Assembly (NCBI RefSeq): GCF_014904065.1
Contig: NZ_JACXJG010000002.1
Location: 8,351 to 14,872 of the forward strand
Source of the DNA: Gulosibacter sediminis
Lineage (GTDB): Bacteria > Actinomycetota > Actinomycetes > Actinomycetales > Microbacteriaceae
Reading direction: 5' to 3'
Length of the DNA: 6,522 nt
Made by a program: the position numbers and the translations under genes. The notes under the pieces are model-generated. The model made no database searches, was not told the origin of the DNA, and was given only the letters and a program-made list of their open reading frames with translations. This document shows, piece after piece, positions 1-5,976 of the stretch; position 1 is the first letter of the stretch; each line of letters opens with the position of its first letter.

Positions 1-507
1 AGCGAGTGCTTCCTTCGCGGCGTTGAGCACGGACGCGTCGAGCTTCTTCCCCTTGACTTCCTTCTCGAAGCGCGGAATCGCCTTCTCGAGGGTCTGCAGG
101 TCGGCGAGGATCAGCTCGGTGTTGATCGTCTCCATGTCGCTCGCGGGCGACACCGCGCCGTCGACGTGCACGACGTCGGGGTCGGAGAATCCACGCACGA
201 CCTGCGCGATCGCATCCGCCTCACGAATGTTCGCGAGGAACTGGTTACCGAGCCCCTCACCCTCACTCGCGCCCTTCACGATGCCGGCGATGTCAACGAA
301 CGACACCGTTGCCGGCAGCAGCCGCTGCGAGGCGAAGATTTCGGCGAGCTGGCCGAGCCGCGCATCCGGCAGTTCAACGACGCCGACGTTCGGTTCGATC
401 GTCGCGAACGGGTAGTTCGCGGCAAGCACCGTGTTCTTGGTCAGCGCGTTGAAGAGGGTGGACTTGCCGACGTTGGGCAGTCCGACGATTCCGATAGTAA
501 GAGCCAC
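1..507 (-). CDS. ychF: Redox-regulated/ribosome-binding P-loop ATPase YchF (Obg family), N-terminal part; gene runs off the left edge
   Basis: YchF (human OLA1 family) is a cytoplasmic Obg-family NTPase that prefers ATP to GTP, binds ribosomes and is linked to stress responses. The minus strand reads through in frame from a GTG at 507 to base 1, giving 169 residues of a protein usually about 360 long. The start reads [20 protein letters not shown]. Walker A is residues 9-17 (GLPNVGKST). The family signature [12 protein letters not shown] is at 31-42. The G3 region [19 protein letters not shown] is at 72-90, with a hydrophobic residue where classical GTPases have the catalytic Gln, a hallmark of this subgroup. 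Residues about 128-169 begin the coiled-coil insertion. The G4-like motif and the C-terminal TGS domain lie outside the window. There is no clear Shine-Dalgarno. A TAGACT -10-like box ends only 8 bases upstream of GTG, suggesting a nearly leaderless mRNA. It is divergent from the exonuclease gene. Confidence 0.96.
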   Translation of the reverse strand, partial: MALTIGIVGLPNVGKSTLFNALTKNTVLAANYPFATIEPNVGVVELPDARLGQLAEIFASQRLLPATVSFVDIAGIVKGASEGEGLGNQFLANIREADAIAQVVRGFSDPDVVHVDGAVSPASDMETINTELILADLQTLEKAIPRFEKEVKGKKLDASVLNAAKEALA

Positions 508-515
508 GGCGCCCT

Positions 516-521
516 AGTCTA
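516..521 (-). promoter_or_regulatory. Candidate -10 element for a leaderless ychF transcript
   Basis: On the minus strand the hexamer TAGACT fits the actinobacterial TAnnnT -10 consensus. If its last base (516) is at -7, transcription begins near 509, two bases before the GTG at 507. That would give a leaderless or nearly leaderless mRNA, which would explain the missing ribosome-binding site. No convincing -35 box is seen at 16-19 bases upstream. The overlapping seven-mer TAGTCTA (515-521) also gives a TAnnnT hexamer on the plus strand (515-520), so it could serve the exonuclease gene as well. Confidence 0.4.
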
Positions 522-585
522 CCGGCCGGGCTGATCGCCCGCGGCGGCCCGACAATGTCAGGGGGTCGTGCCACCATTGAGCCAC

Positions 586-1200
586 ATGTCAGTCAGTTTC
601 ACCGCCGTCGACTTCGAAACGGCCAACCGCTCCCCCGCCTCCGCCTGCGCGGTCGGTGTCGTGCGGGTGCGTGACGGCGAGTTCATCGAACGCGAGACCT
701 GGCTCATCCACCCGCCCGACGGCCACGACCGGTTTGAGCCCTTCAATATTCAATTGCACGGCGTGAGCCCTGAGCGCGTCGCCCGCGCACCCCGGTGGCG
801 CGAAAGCTTGCAGCGGCTCATCGAGTTCATCGGCGATGACGTCGTCGTCGCGCACAACGCGGGCTTCGACATTGGGGTGATCGTCGCAGCCTCGCGCGCG
901 AGCCATCTCCCGGTGCCCGGTATGCGCTATTTCTGCTCGCTCCGACTCGCCCGCACGAGCTACCAACTTCCCTCGTACAAACTGCCTCGCGCGGCGGCCG
1001 CCGCCGGTTATACCCTGGAGAACCACCACGACCCCCTCGCGGATGCCGAGGCGTGCGCGGCGATCGTCGTCGACGTCGCACGCACTGGCGATTTCACCGA
1101 CATGGACGAGCTTGCGAGCTCGTCCCGAGTGCAGATCCGCCACCTGCAACCCGAGGATGCGCCAGCGCACGACCAACTCGTGGCCGACGCAACATTTTGA
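586..1200 (+). CDS. DEDDh-family 3'-5' exonuclease (DnaQ/Pol III epsilon-like), stand-alone
   Basis: A predicted cytoplasmic 3'-5' exonuclease of 204 residues, consisting almost entirely of one RNase T/DnaQ-type domain. The active-site set is complete: ExoI is AVDFET at 7-12 (D9, E11), ExoII is AHNAGFD at 89-95 (D95), and ExoIII is the HxxxxD stretch in HDPLADAE (H148, D153). These residues bind two metal ions in the family. About 40 residues follow the domain, with no BRCT, helicase or polymerase part. The domain alone does not show whether the substrate is DNA or RNA, or whether the role is proofreading or repair. The ATG at 586 gives MSVSFTAVDFETAN, a typical family start. An in-frame GTG at 568 and TTG at 577 would add 6 or 3 residues. 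AGGGGG at 560-565 is badly spaced for all three, so the start is uncertain. The stop lies 19 bases before the next gene's TTG, so co-transcription is likely. Confidence 0.9.
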   Translation: MSVSFTAVDFETANRSPASACAVGVVRVRDGEFIERETWLIHPPDGHDRFEPFNIQLHGVSPERVARAPRWRESLQRLIEFIGDDVVVAHNAGFDIGVIVAASRASHLPVPGMRYFCSLRLARTSYQLPSYKLPRAAAAAGYTLENHHDPLADAEACAAIVVDVARTGDFTDMDELASSSRVQIRHLQPEDAPAHDQLVADATF

Positions 1201-1207
1201 CCACCGC

Positions 1208-1213
1208 AAGGAG
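1208..1213 (+). promoter_or_regulatory. Shine-Dalgarno that fixes a TTG start at 1220
   Basis: AAGGAG lies 6 bases before TTG at 1220 and is the best ribosome-binding site on this part of the plus strand. The open frame extends upstream to 1043 inside the exonuclease gene, but that part is a shadow of the other frame, and no earlier start has a comparable site. The element sits in the 19-base gap after the exonuclease stop. Confidence 0.8.
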
Positions 1214-1219
1214 CATCCC

Positions 1220-2569
1220 TTGACCGCACCCCGCTGGCAGCACCTGCTTGAGCGCCCCGAGAACATCGACGCCACGGGCATCGCCATCGCAATCATCGCC
1301 GATGGGGGCGACGCGGCCTACCGCAAGTCGCTGGCTCGGTGGAACTCGCTGCGCGACCGCAATGACAAGGATGCGCAGGCCGGCATCGCGCTGATTCTCG
1401 CGGACGCCTTCGACGACCACCGCGCGATCGACGAGATCGCGGAAACGTGGCCCGAAGTGTTCCCCGAGCAGTTCGCGTGGCGCACCGTCATCGCCGAGCC
1501 TGGCGCTCGCACGCGGCGCGCGTTCGGGGCAAAGTCGCTCGCCGCGCTGCGGGAATGGGGCGAGCACGGCACCGACGCCGATCTACCGGCCGAAGCGGCG
1601 CAGGCCGCGCGGATGCTGCACCCCGACGACGCCGAAGAGGTCTACCTGCCGCTGCGTCGGCTGCTGCTCGAGCGCGCTCACGAGGCGATCGTGCGCCACA
1701 ATAGCGCGGCGAGCGCGGCAGCACAGGTCACCGAAGACGAGTCGTCGGAGCACGAAGAGGCTACCGAGCAGCCAGCCGAACCGACGGCCACAGATGACCT
1801 GACGCAACTCGAGGCCGCGATGGCCGCGTCCGATCTCGTCGACACCGCCGAGCGCGCTGCCGACAATCTCCTCGTCGCCGCGGCCCGGGCCACACCAGAT
1901 TCCTACGATGTGCAGCGCGTCGTGCTCTCGTACTGGGGCGAGGCCGAACCACTCGACGCCGTGCCGACCGCGAACCCGCGACCGGGCGACCCGCCGGCGT
2001 CGTGGACCGCGACCTGCGAGGTGCTCGCGGGCACGCGCTCGCCGAGCGTCGCCGAGCAGTTCAACCAACTCGCCGAGGGCTACGACGAACTGCACGGCCG
2101 CGAACTCGAGCAGTACATCGACGCCCTCGAACGCACCAACGCGCCGTTTGCCGACACGAAGCTGCTCGAACTCGCGAAGTCCGACAGCGGCGCCGCCAGC
2201 CTCGCAGTGCGGGCCCTTGCCGACCGGCGCCGCCGTCTCGCGAAGGCCCAACCGCCAATGACCGAGCGGTTTGACGTGCTCGTCGAGGCACTGCACGAGC
2301 ACGGCATCCTCACCGAGCTCCCTGGTGTTCAAGCCCGCGCCGCCCTTGCCAAGCAGCGCACCGCCGACGAAGAACCGCTGCAGGCGGCGCTAGCGATTGC
2401 GGACGCCTACGGCCGACCGACCGGCAACGAACTCGCGCTCGAATGGGCCTCGTTTGCGAGTTGGCTCGAGACGGCAACGCTTCCGGGCCCAGCACCCGTA
2501 CCCGCCGCGACGCCGTCGCCGCGTCAGCGACCGGGCGGCATTCGCGGCCTGTTCCGTCGCAACTCCTAG
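1220..2569 (+). CDS. Hypothetical protein, 449 residues, helix-rich with acidic linker; function unknown
   Basis: I do not recognise this protein. It starts at a TTG with AAGGAG 6 bases upstream, reading MTAPRWQHLLERPENIDATG. Residues 1-165 look alpha-helical and alanine-rich. Residues about 170-192 form an acidic, Glu/Pro/Thr-rich linker (TEDESSEHEEATEQPAEPTA). Residues 193-418 form a second helical block rich in LEAA, LVDTAERAA and LAVRALADRRRR-type segments, which could be helical repeats or coiled coil. Residues 421-437 are a Pro/Ala linker, and the protein ends in a short basic tail, GGIRGLFRRNS. There is no signal peptide, membrane helix or recognisable catalytic motif, and only one cysteine (C266). 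It is probably cytoplasmic. Its position between an exonuclease (19 bases upstream) and rmuC (42 bases downstream) suggests a DNA-maintenance or structural role, but this is context only. Codon use matches the neighbours, so recent transfer is not indicated. Confidence 0.85.
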   Translation: MTAPRWQHLLERPENIDATGIAIAIIADGGDAAYRKSLARWNSLRDRNDKDAQAGIALILADAFDDHRAIDEIAETWPEVFPEQFAWRTVIAEPGARTRRAFGAKSLAALREWGEHGTDADLPAEAAQAARMLHPDDAEEVYLPLRRLLLERAHEAIVRHNSAASAAAQVTEDESSEHEEATEQPAEPTATDDLTQLEAAMAASDLVDTAERAADNLLVAAARATPDSYDVQRVVLSYWGEAEPLDAVPTANPRPGDPPASWTATCEVLAGTRSPSVAEQFNQLAEGYDELHGRELEQYIDALERTNAPFADTKLLELAKSDSGAASLAVRALADRRRRLAKAQPPMTERFDVLVEALHEHGILTELPGVQARAALAKQRTADEEPLQAALAIADAYGRPTGNELALEWASFASWLETATLPGPAPVPAATPSPRQRPGGIRGLFRRNS

Positions 2570-2611
2570 TCGTTGGCGGGCCATGTCGCAGGCTCATGGC
2601 ACGCTGCAGGC

Positions 2612-3757
2612 ATGGACATCGCAGGCCTCATCATTGATCTTCTCATCGGCGTCGCGCTCGGCGCGGTAATCGGCGTGCTCGTCACACGCGGGCGCGCCCT
2701 GACGGCCGAGGCCCGCGTCGACGAGCTTCGGCAGGCACAGACGCAGGCCGAGCTTCGCGGCTCGGGCGATGCGCGCATCCTGCAAGAGCTCGCGCCGATG
2801 CGCAGCGAACTCTCTCGCCTGCGCCTCACGGTGCGCGAGCTCGAACAAGAACGCCTCGAGCTGCACGGCCGGCTCAGCGAGCAGCTGCGCGTGCAGGCAA
2901 GCTCCGATGCCGAGCTGCGGGCGGCCACCGAGCAGCTCACTGCGGCGCTTCGCTCCGGCACCGCCCGTGGCAACTGGGGCGAGGCTCAGCTGCGCAATCT
3001 CTTCGAGAGCGCCGGGATGCTCCCCCACGTCGACTTCGACACCCAGGTCTCGGTGAACGGCGACGACGGTGTGCTGCGTCCCGATGCCGTCGTACATTTG
3101 CCCGGCGAGCACGCGCTCGTCGTCGACGCGAAGGCGCCGATGTCACGCTTCCTCGAAGGGATGCGTGTGCCCCAGCCCGGCACCGAGGCCGACGCCAAGC
3201 TGCGGTCGCGACTTCTCCGCGAGCATGCGCAGGCAGTGCGGGGCCACGTCGACACCCTGCGAGCCCGCAACTACCAGGCCGTCGTACCGGGCTCGCCGAA
3301 CTTCGTCGTCGCGTACCTCCCGAGCGAGGCGGCACTCTCGGCGGCGGTCACCGCCGACCCGGCCTTGCTCGACGACGCCTTTGCCAAGGGCGTCGCGCTC
3401 GCGTCCCCGACCACGCTCTGGGCGATCCTGCGCTCGATCGCCGCCGCGTGGCAGCAAGAACGCGTGAGCGAGTCGGTCGAGCAGGTGTTGGCGCTCTCAA
3501 GCGACCTCTATCGCCGCATCGGCACCGCGTCGGGCCACCTCGCGAAGCTCGGCCGCCAACTACGGGGTTCGGTCGAGGCCTATGACCAGTTCGTCGGGTC
3601 CTACGAGAGCCGAGTACTGCCAACCGCGCGTCGGCTCGCCGAGTTCGATGCCGCGGCGAAACCCATCGAGACGCCGAAGTCGGTCGAGAAAACACCGCGG
3701 GCCGTCATTGCCCCCGAGCTCGTGCCCGACGCAAAAGTCGAGCCCGAGCACCGGTAA
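2612..3757 (+). CDS. rmuC: DNA recombination protein RmuC family, membrane-anchored predicted nuclease
   Basis: RmuC-family proteins limit recombination at inverted repeats in E. coli and carry a restriction-endonuclease-like (PD-(D/E)XK) fold. This 381-residue protein has the usual plan. One N-terminal membrane helix (about 4-24) is followed by R26/R28, predicting a cytoplasmic body. A coiled coil (about 32-112, heptad-like Leu/Glu/Arg) follows, then the core with GNWGE at 120-124. The nuclease-like motif is PDAVVHLPGEHALVVDAKAP at 157-176, with D158, D172 and K174 as likely active-site residues. The region FVVAYLPSEAAL (231-242) and a C-terminal helical part come next. Residues about 346-381 are a Pro/Lys/Glu-rich disordered tail. 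The ATG at 2612 is chosen because it puts the membrane helix at the very start. A TTG at 2573 would add 13 residues, and neither start has a good ribosome-binding site. It probably belongs to the exonuclease operon and is convergent with glpX. Confidence 0.93.
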   Translation: MDIAGLIIDLLIGVALGAVIGVLVTRGRALTAEARVDELRQAQTQAELRGSGDARILQELAPMRSELSRLRLTVRELEQERLELHGRLSEQLRVQASSDAELRAATEQLTAALRSGTARGNWGEAQLRNLFESAGMLPHVDFDTQVSVNGDDGVLRPDAVVHLPGEHALVVDAKAPMSRFLEGMRVPQPGTEADAKLRSRLLREHAQAVRGHVDTLRARNYQAVVPGSPNFVVAYLPSEAALSAAVTADPALLDDAFAKGVALASPTTLWAILRSIAAAWQQERVSESVEQVLALSSDLYRRIGTASGHLAKLGRQLRGSVEAYDQFVGSYESRVLPTARRLAEFDAAAKPIETPKSVEKTPRAVIAPELVPDAKVEPEHR

Positions 3758-3775
3758 TCGGCGCCCGGGCTCGAC
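3737..3775 (-). terminator. Hairpin terminator of glpX, overlapping the 3' end of rmuC
   Basis: A perfect 10-bp stem is formed by GTCGAGCCCG (3737-3746) and CGGGCTCGAC (3766-3775). An inner stem in the 19-base loop (GCACCG with CGGCGC, one mismatch) can extend it. On the minus strand the hairpin is followed directly by TTTT (bases 3736-3733), the layout of an intrinsic terminator for glpX, whose stop is about 17 bases before the stem. On the plus strand there is no T-run after the stem, though it may still help end rmuC transcripts. The left arm lies in the last rmuC codons and the rmuC TAA (3755-3757) is in the loop. Confidence 0.82.
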
Positions 3776-3791
3776 CAGGGTTCGGTGTGGT

Positions 3792-4790
3792 CTACGCCTC
3801 GTCAGCGAGCCACTTCGATGCGCGGTGCACCGCGGTCACGCGACGGAACGTGCCCGACCGGGCGCGCAGCACGACCGAGTCGGTGGTGATGCGGTCACGC
3901 TCGCGGTTGACACCCTTCACGAGGCCACCGTCGGTCACGCCGGTACAAACGAAGAAGGTGTTGTCGGTGCGTACGAGGTCGTCGGCCGACAGCACGCGAC
4001 CGAGCTCGTGACCAGCGTTGACCGCCTTGCTGCGCTCCTCGTCGTTGCGCGGGTAAAGGCGGCCCTGCATGACGCCGTCGAGCGCCTTGATCGCGCAGGC
4101 CGTGATGATGCCCTCGGGGGTGCCGCCGATGCCGACGCACATGTCGACGGTGCCGTCTTCGAGGGCGGCATTAATGCCGCCCGCGACGTCACCGTCAAGC
4201 AGCAGCGAGGTGCCGGCGCCGGCGGCGCGGATGTCCGAGATGAGCTCTTCGTGGCGGGGACGGTCGAGCACGGCGATTGTCATGTCATCGACGTGCTTGC
4301 CCAGGGCCTTCGCGAGGCCGGTGATGTTCTCACCGATCGGGCGCTCGAGGTCGATGATGCCCTTCCCTGCCGGGCCCGTGACGATCTTCTCCATATAGAA
4401 GACCTCTTTGGGGTTGTACATCGAGCCGCGGTCGGCCACCGCGATCACGCTGATCGCGTTGCGGCGACCGGCCGCGGTCAGGCTCGTGCCATCGATCGGG
4501 TCGACCGCGATGTCGCACAGCGGGCCGGTGCCGTTGCCGACAATCTCGCCGTTGAAGAGCATGGGCGCTTCGTCCTTCTCGCCCTCACCAATGACGACCT
4601 CGCCCTGGAACTCCACCGTGGCGAGGAACTTGCGCATCGCGTCGACCGCGGCGCCGTCGGCGCCGTTCTTATTGCCGCGACCGATCCACGGCACGGCACG
4701 AATGGCAGCGGCCTCGGTGGCGCGAACCAGCTCCATTGCGAGGTTGCGGTCGGGGTGCTCGATGAGCTCCGCTTCAATGACTTCGGACAC
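3792..4790 (-). CDS. glpX: Fructose-1,6-bisphosphatase class II (GlpX)
   Basis: This enzyme hydrolyses fructose-1,6-bisphosphate to fructose-6-phosphate and phosphate in the cytoplasm, the committed gluconeogenic step. GlpX is the main FBPase in many actinobacteria. The protein is 332 residues, close to the family norm of about 330-340. Metal and phosphate-binding motifs are all present: GEGEKDEAPM at 68-77, DPIDGTS at 97-103, RPRH at 177-180, GDVAGG at 200-205 and GGTPEG at 222-227. The GTG at 4790 is chosen because GAAAGGG (4803-4797) precedes it by 6 bases and the homologous part starts just after. The frame stays open to an ATG at 4844, but those 18 extra residues look like untranslated leader. 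The gene is divergent from fba, which uses the same metabolite, and converges on rmuC with a hairpin terminator between them. No truncation or frameshift is visible. Confidence 0.97.
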   Translation of the reverse strand: MSEVIEAELIEHPDRNLAMELVRATEAAAIRAVPWIGRGNKNGADGAAVDAMRKFLATVEFQGEVVIGEGEKDEAPMLFNGEIVGNGTGPLCDIAVDPIDGTSLTAAGRRNAISVIAVADRGSMYNPKEVFYMEKIVTGPAGKGIIDLERPIGENITGLAKALGKHVDDMTIAVLDRPRHEELISDIRAAGAGTSLLLDGDVAGGINAALEDGTVDMCVGIGGTPEGIITACAIKALDGVMQGRLYPRNDEERSKAVNAGHELGRVLSADDLVRTDNTFFVCTGVTDGGLVKGVNRERDRITTDSVVLRARSGTFRRVTAVHRASKWLADEA

Positions 4791-4796
4791 GCTGAA

Positions 4797-4803
4797 CCCT
4801 TTC
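4797..4803 (-). promoter_or_regulatory. Shine-Dalgarno of glpX
   Basis: On the minus strand GAAAGGG lies 6 bases upstream of the GTG at 4790. It decides this start over the upstream in-frame ATG at 4844, which has no such site. Confidence 0.7.
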
Positions 4804-4824
4804 GGTCGTGGAAAATCTGACTTC

Positions 4825-4830
4825 AGACTA
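4825..4830 (-). promoter_or_regulatory. Candidate -10 element of glpX
   Basis: TAGTCT on the minus strand fits TAnnnT. It predicts a start near 4818 and a 28-base leader that contains the GAAAGGG ribosome-binding site. No good -35 hexamer is seen at the expected distance, so this is a candidate only. Confidence 0.4.
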
Positions 4831-4870
4831 CCGGCGCGACACAACGCACAGATGACCGTTCACATGCAAG

Positions 4871-4885
4871 GTGTGTCCAACACAC
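4871..4885. repeat. Short inverted repeat in the glpX-fba spacer (possible operator)
   Basis: GTGTGT-CCA-ACACAC is a perfect 6-bp inverted repeat with a 3-base centre. It lies just upstream of the TACACT box proposed for fba, between about -32 and -18 of the predicted start, where a bound protein would block RNA polymerase. It is also simple GT/AC sequence that could arise by chance. No known regulator site is recognised. Confidence 0.4.
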
Positions 4886-4890
4886 ATCGA

Positions 4891-4896
4891 TACACT
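4891..4896 (+). promoter_or_regulatory. Candidate -10 element of fba
   Basis: TACACT fits TAnnnT and predicts a start near 4903 and a leader of about 37 bases ending in a strong ribosome-binding site. The sequence 17-18 bases upstream is not like TTGACA, which may mean a weak or activator-dependent promoter. Confidence 0.45.
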
Positions 4897-4927
4897 GCGA
4901 GAGTCGATGCTCGTGTCGATCGACAGT

Positions 4928-4934
4928 GAAGGAG
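4928..4934 (+). promoter_or_regulatory. Shine-Dalgarno of fba
   Basis: GAAGGAG is 5 bases upstream of the ATG at 4940. It identifies that ATG as the start rather than the in-frame ATGs at 4871 and 4907. Confidence 0.8.
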
Positions 4935-4939
4935 TCGCA

Positions 4940-5968
4940 ATGCCCATCGCCACACCAGACCAGTATGCAGAAATGCTCAACCGCGCCAAGGACGGCGGAT
5001 TCGCCTACCCGGCGATCAACGTCTCAAGCTCGCAGACCATCAACTCGGTGCTGCAGGGCCTGACTGAGGCCGGCTCTGACGGCATCCTGCAGGTCACGAC
5101 CGGCGGCGCCGACTATTTCGCCGGTCAGACGCGCACTGCCCGTGCCTCCGGCGCGCTCGCCATGGCGGCGTTCGCCAAGGAGGTCGCGAAGAACTACCCG
5201 ATCACGGTGGCGCTGCACACCGACCACTGCCCGAAGAACGCACTCGACACGTTCGTGCTGCCGCTCATCGAGGCCTCGGAGGAGGCCGTAAAGCGCGGCG
5301 AAGAGCCGATCTTCCAGTCGCACATGTGGGACGGCTCGGCCGTGCCGCTCGCCGAGAACCTCGAGATCGCGAAGGAACTGCTGCCCCGCATCAAGAACAA
5401 CGGGCAGATCCTCGAGGTCGAGATCGGCGTTGTCGGCGGTGAAGAAGATGGCGTTGCCGCAGAGATCAACGACAAGCTCTACACCACGATCGACGACGTC
5501 GTCGCCACCGTTGAGGCGCTTGGCCTCGGCGAGCGGGGTCGCTACATGGCCGCGCTCACCTTCGGCAACGTGCACGGCGTGTACAAGCCCGGCAACGTGA
5601 AGCTTCGCCCGGAGCTCCTCGCCGAGTTGCAGGCCGGCATTGCCGAGAAGTACGGCACCGCCGAGAAGCCGCTCGACCTCGTGTTCCACGGCGGTTCGGG
5701 TTCGTCGGCCGAGGAAATCGCGACCGCCGTGCGCAACGGTGTCATCAAGATGAACATTGACACCGACACGCAGTACGCGTTCTCGCGTTCGGTGGCCGAC
5801 ACCGTGCTGAAGAACTACGACGGCTTCCTCAAGATCGACGGCGAAGTTGGCAACAAGAAGGTCTACGACCCCCGCTCGTGGGGCAAGAAGGCCGAGACCG
5901 CCATGTCGGAGCGCATCGTCGAGGCCACGCAACAGCTCGGTTCGCACGGCAAGTCGCAGTCCATCTAG
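4940..5968 (+). CDS. fba: Fructose-bisphosphate aldolase, class II (class IIA, zinc-dependent)
   Basis: The enzyme reversibly splits fructose-1,6-bisphosphate into dihydroxyacetone phosphate and glyceraldehyde-3-phosphate in glycolysis and gluconeogenesis. The 342-residue length is close to other actinobacterial class II enzymes. HTDHC at 93-97 holds the catalytic Asp (D95) and a zinc ligand (H96). GNVHGVYKPGNV at 209-220 holds zinc ligand H212. VFHGGSGSS at 248-256 holds zinc ligand H250 and the phosphate-binding loop. NIDTDTQ at 272-278 matches the second phosphate and substrate region. The ATG at 4940 (MPIATPDQYAEML) is set by GAAGGAG 5 bases upstream. GC-ending codons dominate, as expected for a highly expressed gene. 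It is divergent from glpX, and a small membrane-protein gene follows after 8 bases. A strong hairpin at 5993-6029 probably ends much of the fba transcription. All active-site residues I can identify are intact. Confidence 0.98.
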   Translation: MPIATPDQYAEMLNRAKDGGFAYPAINVSSSQTINSVLQGLTEAGSDGILQVTTGGADYFAGQTRTARASGALAMAAFAKEVAKNYPITVALHTDHCPKNALDTFVLPLIEASEEAVKRGEEPIFQSHMWDGSAVPLAENLEIAKELLPRIKNNGQILEVEIGVVGGEEDGVAAEINDKLYTTIDDVVATVEALGLGERGRYMAALTFGNVHGVYKPGNVKLRPELLAELQAGIAEKYGTAEKPLDLVFHGGSGSSAEEIATAVRNGVIKMNIDTDTQYAFSRSVADTVLKNYDGFLKIDGEVGNKKVYDPRSWGKKAETAMSERIVEATQQLGSHGKSQSI

Positions 5969-5976
5969 CGCCACCC

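Noticed and set aside
1..534. Plus-strand open frames at 23-415 and 166-534
   Set aside because: They are antisense to the clear YchF coding sequence. Their translations are Ser/Arg-rich shadows with no family features.
1043..1219. Upstream extension of the 449-residue protein to 1043
   Set aside because: It overlaps the exonuclease active-site region in another frame. The TTG at 1220 has AAGGAG at ideal spacing.
589..1296. Long minus-strand frame of 235 residues over the exonuclease gene, and similar antisense frames of 249 residues (1583-2332) and 338 residues (5024-6040)
   Set aside because: Long antisense frames are normal opposite GC-rich genes. These translate to Arg/Gly/Ala/Val-rich sequence with no motifs, while the plus strand encodes recognisable or well-started proteins.
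1697..1792. Acidic low-complexity stretch as a sign of a tandem repeat or frameshift
   Set aside because: The frame is continuous and there is no repeating DNA unit. It is simply an acidic linker.
1..3757. Apparent preference for GAT rather than GAC in Asp codons before Ala (GATGC) in ychF, the exonuclease gene and rmuC
   Set aside because: By hand count, GAT precedes Ala in about 2 of 3, 2 of 3 and 4 of 8 cases there, but only 1 of 9 in the 449-residue gene. GAT also occurs in other contexts. The sample is too small to claim a motif.
3582..4820. Plus-strand frame of 412 residues across the end of rmuC and all of glpX
   Set aside because: It covers two genes on different strands and is antisense to glpX, whose active-site motifs are unmistakable.
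4791..4844. N-terminal extension of GlpX to the ATG at 4844
   Set aside because: The extra 18 residues do not look like GlpX, and the region contains the GAAAGGG site and a -10 candidate.
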